Shown one piece after another: positions 8,722 to 16,378 of a stretch of 64,000 nt of DNA. Location of the stretch: contig JAFQTS010000020.1 of NCBI GenBank assembly GCA_017408915.1, positions 1 through 64,000 on the forward strand. Reading direction: 5' to 3'. Origin of the DNA: Oscillospiraceae bacterium (GTDB lineage: Bacteria > Bacillota > Clostridia > Oscillospirales > Oscillospiraceae). Numbering within the stretch: the first letter of the stretch is position 1; each line of letters starts with the position of its first letter. The position numbers and the translations under genes were made by a program. The notes below the pieces were generated by a model. That model saw nothing but the letters and a program-made list of their open reading frames with translations. It had not been told where the DNA came from and did not search any database.

Positions 8722-9711
8722 TTACTGCTTGCTGGGAGCGGGAGTGGGAGCGCAAACAGCAGTGTAGTGAGCCTTGCGAGCCTTGAAGGTCTCGTCCTTG
8801 TTCAGCTCCATCAGACGGCTCTCGTTCTCGAAGATGTCAGCGCCGTGAGCAGCCTTGCCGGAGACCAGATCGTGGCAGTGCCACTCCTGACCAACGGGAC
8901 CCAGCTCGGGATCGGCCACCAGCTTCATAGCACCGTCCTTCAGCTCCAAATGGCCCTCGAGACCGCACAGCTCGCAAACAGCGTGGTTAGTGCCGGGGAA
9001 GATGTAGAAGTTGTTGCCGTGGCAGTGGGGGCAAGCGCCCTCCTCGCCCTTCCACAGATCCACATTCTCAGAGCCGGGGATCATGATGTTGTTATCGATG
9101 ATGTACTGGGCAGCATCCACCAGGTTGCGGCCGATCTCCTGCACGCGGGCGATCTTGTCGTCCTGCATGATGATGTCCTTGGACCAGGAGAAGAACTCGT
9201 TGTTAACGACCTTCCAGCCGGGGGACATAGCGAACATAGCGTGATCGGTCTCGGTACGGACAGCCCAGTCGGAACCGCCGATGCCGATGAAGGAGATAGC
9301 CTTCTGCTGGAACAGGCGGGGATTCAGACCCTCCTTGCCCTGCTCCTTCAGCTTGCCATCCAGCATCAGCAGCATACCGGTATCATGGCCGGGGCCCATA
9401 CGGTCGGTGATGGAATGGAACAGGCCGGTACCGCCGGACTCGAAGATTGGGTCAACGATCAGAACGCCGTCAGCCTCAACCAGCTTGTCATAGAAAGCGG
9501 CGAAATCGTCCTTACGAGTGCAGATCATGCCCTTGCCCATGACCAGACCACGGGAGCAAGCCACGCAACCGGAGCAGTAGTCAATGTTCCAGTCATGCAG
9601 ATGGATAAACTCGATCTCGGCACCCTTCTCCTTAGCGGCCTCCAGAGCCACGCGGCACATGGTATCGTTGTTACCGTTCTTAGTACCCAGGGAAACACCC
9701 AGAATTTTCAT
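8722..9711 (-). CDS. Iron-sulfur flavoprotein / NADPH-dependent FMN reductase-like
   Basis: 329 residues, unknown substrate. The N-terminal 200 residues have the flavodoxin-like FMN reductase fold (MKILGVSLGTKNGNND). A Cys cluster C46-x2-C49-x2-C52-x11-C64 (CSGCVAC...MIC) resembles the 4Fe-4S site of Isf-type iron-sulfur flavoproteins, with a longer last spacing. Near residue 245-270 a CxxC-x16-CxxC ribbon (CPHCHGN, CELCG) suggests a zinc or rubredoxin-like knuckle, which is unusual as a fusion to this fold. The ATG at 9711 follows AGGAGG; the upstream extension lacks a site. It is divergent from a LysR regulator, which probably controls it (inference). Its partner and physiological electron acceptor cannot be read from sequence. 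Confidence 0.82.
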   Translation of the reverse strand: MKILGVSLGTKNGNNDTMCRVALEAAKEKGAEIEFIHLHDWNIDYCSGCVACSRGLVMGKGMICTRKDDFAAFYDKLVEADGVLIVDPIFESGGTGLFHSITDRMGPGHDTGMLLMLDGKLKEQGKEGLNPRLFQQKAISFIGIGGSDWAVRTETDHAMFAMSPGWKVVNNEFFSWSKDIIMQDDKIARVQEIGRNLVDAAQYIIDNNIMIPGSENVDLWKGEEGACPHCHGNNFYIFPGTNHAVCELCGLEGHLELKDGAMKLVADPELGPVGQEWHCHDLVSGKAAHGADIFENESRLMELNKDETFKARKAHYTAVCAPTPAPSKQ

Positions 9712-9789
9712 AGTATCGTTCCTCCTAAAAGCAATTATCTGCATGGCATACCAGCATAATCATGCAGTTTCATAATTATAAAATATATG

Positions 9790-9846
9790 ATTTTTGGTTA
9801 TATGTAAAATACTTTTTTCGACGGATAGTTATCATTTTTGGTTATA
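9790..9846. promoter_or_regulatory. Candidate LysR operator: two direct copies of a 13-mer
   Basis: ATTTTTGGTTATA occurs at 9790-9802 and again at 9834-9846, in the divergent region between the flavoprotein and the LysR gene. The 44-base spacing is near four helical turns, so both would face one side of the DNA. Assignment to this LysR is inference. Confidence 0.5.
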
Positions 9847-9882
9847 GTTCGAAATATTCTTGTGCAATTTGTTGAAAATCAC

Positions 9883-9911
9883 TTGATAGTCTTTAGACAT
9901 CATGCTATACT
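9883..9911 (+). promoter_or_regulatory. Promoter of the LysR gene
   Basis: TTGATA (9883-9888), 17-base spacer, TATACT (9906-9911). The predicted start would be only about 13 bases before the ATG, so the 5' leader is very short. Confidence 0.55.
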
Positions 9912-9930
9912 GCAGTTAGGATGTGATGTT

Positions 9931-10809
9931 ATGAATTTGATGCGAATTAAGTATTTCGTGGAGGTCGCCAAATGGGGCAGCTTTTCCAAGGCCGCCCAGA
10001 CCCTCTATGTCTCCCAGCCCAACCTCTCCCGTCAGATCGCTTTGATGGAGCAGGAAGTGGGCTTTGAGCTGTTCCAGCGCAGCGGAAAGCGGATTCAGCT
10101 GACCCGCGCAGGCGAGTATCTCTACAGCCAGCTGCGGGAAGTGCCCGAACATATCGAGCGCGCCGTTGCCCACGCCGAGGTCATCAGCAGCCGCGAGGCC
10201 GACAGCCTTTCCATCGGCGTGCTGGAGGGGCAGGATGTGAACCTCTTCCTCTCTCAGCGCATCAATAAGCTGCGGGAAAAAGACCCCAAGCTCCTCATTG
10301 AGATGGAGCGCAACTCCTTCCGCAACCTGCGGCAGGGCTTGGAGCGTGGCGCGTACGATGTGCTGTTCACCATGGAGTTTGAGTTGGAGGGTCATCCCGA
10401 TTGGGAGAGCGTCATGCTGTTCCAGCAGCCCGGTGCCATCGTCATCAGCCGCGCCCATCCCCTCGCCCACCGTGAAAATCTTACCATGGAGGATTTCCGC
10501 AACGAGCCCTTCGTGGCTATTTCCCGGGAAGAGTCCCCCGGCGGCTACAATCTGCTGATCAAGCAGTGCGGCGAGAGCGGCTTTGTGCCCAATATCGTCC
10601 GCGAGACTGCCTCTATGGAGAGCCTTTTCCTCTGTGTGGAAATGGGCATGGGCGTTGCCATGCTGGATCGCAACACCCGCTTGGAGCGCAACTCCTCCCT
10701 GCGCATCATCGACATTCCCGAGAGCCGCGCCGCAGGCTTGGTGGCCGTGTGGCGCAAGGATAATCACAATCCGCTTATTCCCGTGCTCATTAAATCGCTG
10801 ACGGAATGA
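9931..10809 (+). CDS. LysR-family transcriptional regulator
   Basis: 292 residues, a normal LTTR length. The N-terminal winged HTH reads RIKYFVEVAKWGSFSKAA and LYVSQPNLSRQI, followed by the linker helix. The substrate-binding domain spans residues from about 90. I use the ATG at 9931; an in-frame ATG three codons on is an alternative, and the ribosome site (AGGATG) is weak and close to the predicted transcript start. It lies divergent to the flavoprotein and convergent with pcrA. The effector is unknown. Confidence 0.9.
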   Translation: MNLMRIKYFVEVAKWGSFSKAAQTLYVSQPNLSRQIALMEQEVGFELFQRSGKRIQLTRAGEYLYSQLREVPEHIERAVAHAEVISSREADSLSIGVLEGQDVNLFLSQRINKLREKDPKLLIEMERNSFRNLRQGLERGAYDVLFTMEFELEGHPDWESVMLFQQPGAIVISRAHPLAHRENLTMEDFRNEPFVAISREESPGGYNLLIKQCGESGFVPNIVRETASMESLFLCVEMGMGVAMLDRNTRLERNSSLRIIDIPESRAAGLVAVWRKDNHNPLIPVLIKSLTE

Positions 10810-10818
10810 TACAATATT

Positions 10819-10850
10819 AAAACCGGTGTGACTGCAGTCACACCGGTTTT
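10819..10850. terminator. Bidirectional terminator between LysR gene and pcrA
   Basis: A perfect 32-base palindrome: 16-base arms AAAACCGGTGTGACTG and its complement with no spacer, ending in T-runs on both strands. It lies 9 bases after the LysR stop and 3 bases beyond the pcrA stop, so it serves both convergent genes. Confidence 0.9.
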
Positions 10851-10852
10851 TC

Positions 10853-13318
10853 TTATTCCTTTGTCAAATGGGCCGAGGCTGCCTTCAGCATCAGCTTTTT
10901 CGTACCCACGGTGTCGAATGCCACTTCAATGAGGGCATCGCCGCCCATAGGACGGACAGAGACCACCAAGCCCACGCCAAAGGCGCTGTGGCGCACGCTC
11001 TCGCCGGGCTGCAATTGCAGCATGGGGGCAGCGGGTGCTTTCTTGACACTCTCGGTAAAGGTAGGCTTCTTGGCAGAGATCTTCGGGGCACTGCTGTAGC
11101 TGCCACCGCCAAAACTGCCGCCACCGAAGCTGCCGCCACCGAAGCTGCCGCCAAAGCCCATAGGCTCGTCGTTGAAGTCATCGCTCCAATGGTGCTCCGG
11201 CTTCGGCTCTGGCTTCCCGATCCAACGGCTGTTCTCCTCGGGCACTTCCTCCAAGAAGCGGGAGGGCATAGCAGGGGTAGTACGACCAAACAGCATGCGC
11301 TGCCGCGCGTGGGTCAGGGTCAGCTTCTCCATAGCGCGGGTCATGGCGACGTAGCAAAGGCGCCGCTCCTCCTCCATCTCCTCCGGCTCACCCATAGCGC
11401 GGTTGCCGGGGAACAGACCATCTTCCATACCCACCACATACACGTTGGGGAACTCCAAGCCCTTGGCGCTGTGCATGGTCATCATCACCACGCAGTTATC
11501 GCCGTCCTCCGTGCTGTCGAGGTCGGTATAGAGGGCCACTTCATCGAGGAATCCCGCCAGCGAGGGATTGTCGGGGCCATTGTCGAGGAAAGCGTTAATA
11601 GACGAGGTCAGCTCTCGCACGTTCTCCAAGCGACCACGGCTCTCCATGTCGTTCTTCTCCGTCAGCATGGTCACATAGCCCGTGCGGTCGCAGACGTATT
11701 CATAGAACTCCACCAGTTCCAGTTGATCGGCTTTCTCCCGCATTTCCTCCATCATCGCTATAAAGCCTTCTAACTTTACAGCCGTGGATTTCAGCTCAGG
11801 GTACATGGATGCGTTCCGCAGCACCTCATAGAGGGGGATGTTGTTCTCCACCGCCAAGTGCTGCGCCTTATCCATGGTGGCTGCACCGATCTTGCGGGAA
11901 GGCGTGTTTACAATACGGCGCAGGCGCAGATCATCCGTGGGGTTATTGATGAGACAGAGATAGGCCAGCATGTCCTTCACTTCGGCGCGGTCGAAGAACT
12001 TGGTGCCGCCCACCACCTTATAGGGCATGCCGTTACGGCGGAAGGCGTATTCCAAAGCGTTGGACTGGGCGTTCATGCGGTAGAGGATGGCATGATCCCG
12101 CCAGTTGGCGCCGCGGTTATAGTTCATCATAATATCGCCGATGACGAAATTTGCCTCATCACCCTCGTTGAAAGTGGTCTTGATGATGACCTGCTCGCCC
12201 TCGCCGCGATCCGTCCACAGTGTTTTGCCCTTGCGGCCTTGATTGTTGCGAATAACGGCGTTGGCGGCATTCAGAATATGCCCCGTGGAGCGGTAATTCT
12301 GCTCCAAGCGGATGGTACGGGTGCCTGTATACTGCTTTTCAAAGTTGAGGATGTTGTCAATATCTGCGCCGCGGAAGCGGTAGATACTCTGGTCATCGTC
12401 GCCCACCACGCAGATGTTGCGGTAGCCGCCCGCCAACAGCGTGGTCAAGCGGTACTGGAGATGGTTGGTGTCCTGATACTCGTCGATCAGCACGTAGCGG
12501 AACTTGCGGCGATAGTATTCCCGCACTTCCCGATCCCGCTCCAGCAGATGCACCGTCTTTAAAATAAGGTCATCGAAGTCCAACGCATTGGCACTTTGCA
12601 ATCTCTGCGTGTAAAGCGAATACACTTTACCGATGCGAATCTTGCGCCAATCAGCCTGTTTCTCCCAATGCTCGCAGTACTCCTCGGCGCTGACCATCTT
12701 CTCCTTGGCGTGAGAGATGGCAGATAGCACCTCACGGGTGGAGAAAGTCTTTTCATCCAAGCCCAGATCCTTCAAGCAATCCTTAATGACCCGCTTGCTG
12801 TCGTCGGTATCGTAAATGGTAAAGTCGCGGCTGTAGCCGATGCGGTCAATATCGCGGCGCAGAATACGCACGCAGGCAGAGTGGAAGGTGGAAGCCCACA
12901 CATCGCAGCCGCTCTCCCCCAGCATCCGCTCCAAGCGCTCCTTCAGCTCATTGGCAGCCTTGTTGGTAAAGGTGATGGCCAGCACCTCATAGGGCTGGGG
13001 CGGCTCTACGGCGCAGAGGTACTGAGCCAGCGGCCGATTCTCCTCCGTGGGCGCTTCTGCGTAGCTCTCCAAAAACTCCACCTCATCCTCGGAAATGGGC
13101 ATGGGGATCTCGTCGCAATCGCTGCCGCGACCGTAGCGCAGGAGGTTGGCAATACGGTGGATCAGCACCGTCGTCTTGCCGCTTCCTGCGCCTGCCAGCA
13201 ACAGCAGCGGCCCTTCGGTGGTCAGTACACCCTGCCGCTGCATAGGATTCAAATTGGAAAATTCCGCCTCAATGACACGCTTTCGGGCGGCTACAAAACG
13301 CTGTTCCAATACCGTCAT
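10853..13318 (-). CDS. pcrA: ATP-dependent DNA helicase PcrA/UvrD
   Basis: 821 residues. SF1A 3'-5' helicase for repair and replication-fork restart. Helicase motifs in order are LNPMQRQGV (Q motif), AGAGSGKTT (Walker A), AITFTNKAA, the Walker B-type DEYQDTN, GDDDQSIYRFRGA, the QNYRS region, and VMMTMHSAKGLEFP. The C-terminal 50 residues (SVRHSAFGVGLV) are the Tudor-like tail that in PcrA binds RNA polymerase and partners. Between them is a low-complexity linker with a repeated GGGSF unit near residues 735-752. The ATG at 13318 follows AAGGAAG; the longer in-frame extension lacks a site. The divergent promoter region carries LexA-like boxes. Confidence 0.96.
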   Translation of the reverse strand: MTVLEQRFVAARKRVIEAEFSNLNPMQRQGVLTTEGPLLLLAGAGSGKTTVLIHRIANLLRYGRGSDCDEIPMPISEDEVEFLESYAEAPTEENRPLAQYLCAVEPPQPYEVLAITFTNKAANELKERLERMLGESGCDVWASTFHSACVRILRRDIDRIGYSRDFTIYDTDDSKRVIKDCLKDLGLDEKTFSTREVLSAISHAKEKMVSAEEYCEHWEKQADWRKIRIGKVYSLYTQRLQSANALDFDDLILKTVHLLERDREVREYYRRKFRYVLIDEYQDTNHLQYRLTTLLAGGYRNICVVGDDDQSIYRFRGADIDNILNFEKQYTGTRTIRLEQNYRSTGHILNAANAVIRNNQGRKGKTLWTDRGEGEQVIIKTTFNEGDEANFVIGDIMMNYNRGANWRDHAILYRMNAQSNALEYAFRRNGMPYKVVGGTKFFDRAEVKDMLAYLCLINNPTDDLRLRRIVNTPSRKIGAATMDKAQHLAVENNIPLYEVLRNASMYPELKSTAVKLEGFIAMMEEMREKADQLELVEFYEYVCDRTGYVTMLTEKNDMESRGRLENVRELTSSINAFLDNGPDNPSLAGFLDEVALYTDLDSTEDGDNCVVMMTMHSAKGLEFPNVYVVGMEDGLFPGNRAMGEPEEMEEERRLCYVAMTRAMEKLTLTHARQRMLFGRTTPAMPSRFLEEVPEENSRWIGKPEPKPEHHWSDDFNDEPMGFGGSFGGGSFGGGSFGGGSYSSAPKISAKKPTFTESVKKAPAAPMLQLQPGESVRHSAFGVGLVVSVRPMGGDALIEVAFDTVGTKKLMLKAASAHLTKE

Positions 13319-13354
13319 GGTCTTCTTCCTTCTATCTCTTGTAGTTTCCTCCCT

Positions 13355-13383
13355 ATTGTAATACAAAATCCTGTGTCGGTCAA
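13355..13383 (-). promoter_or_regulatory. Promoter of pcrA
   Basis: On the minus strand TTGACC (13378-13383), 17-base spacer, TACAAT (13355-13360). LexA-like box A ends about 18 bases upstream of the -35, so repression of pcrA from it is possible but not certain. Confidence 0.65.
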
Positions 13384-13400
13384 CCTTCTTTGAAATATTT

Positions 13401-13470
13401 CGAATTTTTGTTCGATTTTCTATTGACAAGAACCTTTGTTCGATATATAATGTACTCGAACAAACATTCT
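13401..13470. promoter_or_regulatory. Array of three LexA/SOS-like boxes
   Basis: Three 14-base boxes start at 13401, 13429 and 13457, exactly 28 bases apart. Box A is CGAATTTTTGTTCG, box B AGAACCTTTGTTCG, box C CGAACAAACATTCT. Against the Gram-positive LexA core GAAC-N4-GTTC, box B is perfect and A and C have one mismatch each. Box B fills the -35/-10 spacer of the plus-strand promoter and box C covers the expected transcript start. Confidence 0.8.
13423..13451 (+). promoter_or_regulatory. Consensus sigma-A promoter of the SOS-type cassette
   Basis: Perfect TTGACA (13423-13428), 17-base spacer, perfect TATAAT (13446-13451). An unrepressed promoter this strong would fit tight control by the overlapping LexA-like boxes. 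Confidence 0.9.
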
Positions 13471-13487
13471 AACAGGAGGTATTTCCT

Positions 13488-13619
13488 ATGTTCTCTACGT
13501 TCGGTTACATTATCATCATTGTCGGTGCTTTGTCTGTGTCCGTGAATATCATGCGTCTCATTGATCGTCTGGAGCGTCCCCGTTCCCGTCGTCGCCGTGG
13601 CGCACGCAGCGCAGCATAA
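13488..13619 (+). CDS. Small membrane protein, 43 residues, under LexA-like boxes
   Basis: Not a recognised family. The ATG at 13488 has a strong AGGAGG upstream. Residues 6-22 (GYIIIIVGALSVSVNIM) form one membrane helix. It is followed by a very basic tail, RPRSRRRRGARSA, which predicts a short N-terminus outside and the basic end in the cytoplasm. First gene of the cassette, 21 bases before the radical SAM gene. SOS-induced small membrane proteins that block division (YneA, SidA, DivS) have this kind of size and topology, so a checkpoint role is possible, but there is no sequence match to claim it. Confidence 0.75.
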   Translation: MFSTFGYIIIIVGALSVSVNIMRLIDRLERPRSRRRRGARSAA

Positions 13620-13640
13620 GCTGCTCTTCCCTCTCGCGCT

Positions 13641-14909
13641 ATGGACATCGCGCAAAAATTAAGCATCTTAACCGACGCGGCGAAGTACGACGCAGCCTGC
13701 ACATCCAGCGGCGTGCGCCGTGCTTCCCGCCCGGGGATGATCGGCAACACCACCTCTTCCATCGCGGGATGCTGCCATAGCTTCTCGGCAGATGGACGGT
13801 GCATTACACTTTTAAAAGTGTTGATGAGCAACGCCTGTTGCTACGACTGCGCCTATTGTGTCAATCGCCGCTCCAACGATACGCCCCGTGCTTCTTTCAC
13901 GCCGCGGGAGCTGGCAGAGCTGACCATTGAGTTTTATCGGCGCAACTATATTGAGGGACTTTTCCTCTCCTCCGGTGTACTGCGTTCGCCGGACTATACC
14001 ACAGAACAGATGATCGCCGCGCTCCGAATGCTGCGGCAGGAATATCGTTTTAACGGCTACATCCATGCCAAAGCCATTCCCGGCACATCACCGGAGTTGG
14101 TGCATCAGTTAGGTCTCTTGGCAGACCGTCTCAGTGTAAATATTGAGCTGCCCTCTCAGCAAGGGTTGCAGACCTTGGCCCCCGACAAGACGAAGGAGGC
14201 CATTTTGCGTCCTATGGGGCAAATTCGCGATACGGTTCGGGAGAATAAGCGGGAGTTGGTAAAATATAAGCACGCCCCTTCCTTTGCTCCCGCTGGACAA
14301 AGCACGCAGTTGATCGTTGGTGCAACTGCAGATTCCGATCGGCATATCCTACATCTTACGGAATCTCTATACGGCAAGTACCGCCTCAAGCGCGTGTTCT
14401 ATTCCGCCTATGTCCCTGTGGTGGAGAGTTCTCTCCTCCCCTCTTTGGATACCAAACCGCCTCTGCTGCGAGAGCATCGCCTCTATCAAGCAGACTGGCT
14501 GCTGCGGTTTTACGGTTTTCGGGCACAGGAATTGCTGGATGAAGATCATCCCGATTTCAACCCCTATCTCGACCCGAAAGCCCACTGGGCACTGGGACAT
14601 TTGGAAGAGTTCCCTGTGGATATTCTCACAGCGGATATTGAAACACTGCTGCGCGTCCCCGGCATCGGCCCTGTCAGCGCTAAGCGGATCGTCTCGGCGC
14701 GGCGCAGCACCTATATACGCTTTGAGGACCTGCAAAAATTGGGTGTAGTAATGAAGCGGGCGCAATTCTTCATTACCTGTGGCGGACGAATGCGCCCGGG
14801 GCTACAATTCTCCTCTGCTACACTTTTGCAGCAGTTAGAGGCGGTAGAGCGTGGCGATCTGCCTCACAGTGAGGCGCAGCAACTATCTCTTTTCGACGCA
14901 GTGGGGTGA
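13641..14909 (+). CDS. Radical SAM protein, putative DNA modification/repair (TIGR03916-type)
   Basis: 422 residues. The radical SAM 4Fe-4S motif CCYDCAYC (CxxxCxxC) is near residue 67. The N-terminus AQKLSILTDAAKYDAAC is characteristic of the family that always accompanies the DUF4130 partner found next. A C-terminal helix-hairpin-helix (VPGIGPVSAKRIV, near residue 345) supports DNA binding. The protein ends QQLSLFDAVG: QLSLF matches the canonical sliding-clamp-binding motif QL(S/D)LF. The reaction is not known to me. No clear ribosome site precedes the ATG, so translation may depend on coupling to the small upstream gene, but the N-terminus is family-like, so the start is likely right. Confidence 0.88.
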   Translation: MDIAQKLSILTDAAKYDAACTSSGVRRASRPGMIGNTTSSIAGCCHSFSADGRCITLLKVLMSNACCYDCAYCVNRRSNDTPRASFTPRELAELTIEFYRRNYIEGLFLSSGVLRSPDYTTEQMIAALRMLRQEYRFNGYIHAKAIPGTSPELVHQLGLLADRLSVNIELPSQQGLQTLAPDKTKEAILRPMGQIRDTVRENKRELVKYKHAPSFAPAGQSTQLIVGATADSDRHILHLTESLYGKYRLKRVFYSAYVPVVESSLLPSLDTKPPLLREHRLYQADWLLRFYGFRAQELLDEDHPDFNPYLDPKAHWALGHLEEFPVDILTADIETLLRVPGIGPVSAKRIVSARRSTYIRFEDLQKLGVVMKRAQFFITCGGRMRPGLQFSSATLLQQLEAVERGDLPHSEAQQLSLFDAVG

Positions 14910-14913
14910 TCCA

Positions 14914-15777
14914 ATGGCATGGCGCGATGTGGTTTTTCAATATGACGGCACATTTGAAGGCTTTCTCTGCTGCGTGTTCGAGAGCTATGTCCATAAAGAA
15001 TTCCCCATCGCCTTTTGCGGCGATGAGGATTGTTGCAGTCTCTATGAAGTGCGGTTTATTACTACGGAAACTGAGAAATGGAAGCGTGTCTACAACAGCA
15101 TTACCTCCCGCTCCAAGGCGGCAGGCGATATTGTGCGGCGCTGCTTTTTCACCTGTCTCCCCGACAAGGAGCAGCATCTTTATGCTTTTATCCGAAAGCT
15201 CTATGATGAAGGGCCTTCTTTCATCCGCAACCCCGCTGATGAGGTATATCATCCCATCGCCAAGGCGCTGCGGCATATGAACGGAGAACTTGAGAAATTA
15301 CGTGGCTTTGTCCGTTTTTCTGATTATAGCGGCGTATTGGGTGCAGAGATTGAGCCGAAGAACCGTGTACTTCCGCTGCTGCGCTATCATTTCTGCGCAC
15401 GCTATGCAAGCGAATCGTTCTTCATCTACGACCGCACTCATAAAGAGTTGCTGGTCTATGCCAAGGGTCACTCCCGTATCATGCAGGTGGATAGTCTGCA
15501 GCTTGCTCTTCCCGGTGATGAAGAACTCCATTTTCGCATGCTGTGGCGGCGATTCTTTAACGCCATCTCCATTGAAGAGCGGCACAATCCCCGCTGCCAA
15601 AACACCTTCCTACCCAAGCGTTACCGTGGAACAATGACGGAATTTCTTCCACAGGAGGAATGCGGCCATTCTTCTATTCCTCCAAGTATAGACGCAGCTT
15701 TGCCAAACTGCGGCGCTCAAGGCGGGATACCTGCACCTGTGATACACCAAGAATCCGCGCCGTCTGCTGCTGGGTGA
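14914..15777 (+). CDS. DUF4130/TIGR03915-type DNA metabolism protein
   Basis: 287 residues, starting 4 bases after the radical SAM stop. The opening VFQYDGTFEGFLCCVFE and the body (FIRNPADEVYHPIAKAL, SFFIYDRTHKELLVY) match the family found only beside the radical SAM partner. In some genomes it is fused to a uracil-DNA-glycosylase-like domain, which is absent here. The usual end of the family is near FLPKRYRGTMTEFL; about 36 more residues follow and are read from sequence antisense to sigF. That tail may be incidental. Role in DNA repair is inferred from family pairing and the LexA-like promoter. Confidence 0.85.
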   Translation: MAWRDVVFQYDGTFEGFLCCVFESYVHKEFPIAFCGDEDCCSLYEVRFITTETEKWKRVYNSITSRSKAAGDIVRRCFFTCLPDKEQHLYAFIRKLYDEGPSFIRNPADEVYHPIAKALRHMNGELEKLRGFVRFSDYSGVLGAEIEPKNRVLPLLRYHFCARYASESFFIYDRTHKELLVYAKGHSRIMQVDSLQLALPGDEELHFRMLWRRFFNAISIEERHNPRCQNTFLPKRYRGTMTEFLPQEECGHSSIPPSIDAALPNCGAQGGIPAPVIHQESAPSAAG

Positions 15778-16378
15778 GGCATTTGAAAAAGCGCAGCAGG
15801 ATGGTCATACGCTCCTTTTCCGGCAGTGTGTCAATAGCTTGGCGTAGCGCCAAACGCTCCACCAGCTTATCCTCCTCCCCGTCCGTACCTAACGTGGATT
15901 CGAGGGTAAGACCTTCTGCTGTTTCCTGCTGTAAGGACTCCGGCGCAATGGTGGCGATGTCAATGGAGGCGATCTCTTCCACGCTGATTCCTGTTGCCTC
16001 CGACAATTCTGACAGATGGGCTTCCCTGCCCAACTGCTGACGCAATCTCTCACGGGCAGACCACAGGGTCTGCCCTTTTTCTTTGATGGTGCGTCCTACT
16101 TTTACCGCACCATCATCCCGTAAAAAGCGCCGAATCTCTCCTGCGATTTTAGGGACTGCATATGTGGAGAACTGCGTTCCGTATGCAAAGTCAAATCCCT
16201 TTACAGCTTTGATAAATCCAATGCATCCCAGCTGATAGAGGTCATCACTTTCCACGCCGCAGCCGTGATAGCGCCGTACGATGGACCAAATAAGGCCGCT
16301 GTTCTCCTCAAGCATACGGTTACAGGCTTTTTCGTCCCCTTTCTGCGCTTGCTCTAAAAGCGCTAATCGCTCATTCAT
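15674..16378 (-). CDS. sigF: Forespore sigma factor SigF
   Basis: 234 residues. Sporulation sigma-70-type factor, placed third after spoIIAA and spoIIAB, which identifies it as sigma F rather than sigma G. Region 2 has SDDLYQLGCIGFIKAV and FSTYAVPKIAGEIRRF near residues 43-85; region 4 has LTQQQTARILGVSQVQVSRLERR at the end. It starts with ATG overlapping the spoIIAB stop. Its last 104 bases overlap the convergent DUF4130 gene. Confidence 0.95.
   Translation of the reverse strand: MNERLALLEQAQKGDEKACNRMLEENSGLIWSIVRRYHGCGVESDDLYQLGCIGFIKAVKGFDFAYGTQFSTYAVPKIAGEIRRFLRDDGAVKVGRTIKEKGQTLWSARERLRQQLGREAHLSELSEATGISVEEIASIDIATIAPESLQQETAEGLTLESTLGTDGEEDKLVERLALRQAIDTLPEKERMTILLRFFKCLTQQQTARILGVSQVQVSRLERRSLAKLRLYLEE

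Noticed and set aside
10819..10850. 32-bp perfect palindrome as a possible recombination or phage site
   Set aside because: Position between two convergent genes and T-runs on both sides make it a bidirectional terminator.
11100..11160. Short tandem repeat as a possible CRISPR or minisatellite
   Set aside because: It is in-frame coding sequence of the PcrA glycine linker, with no spacers.
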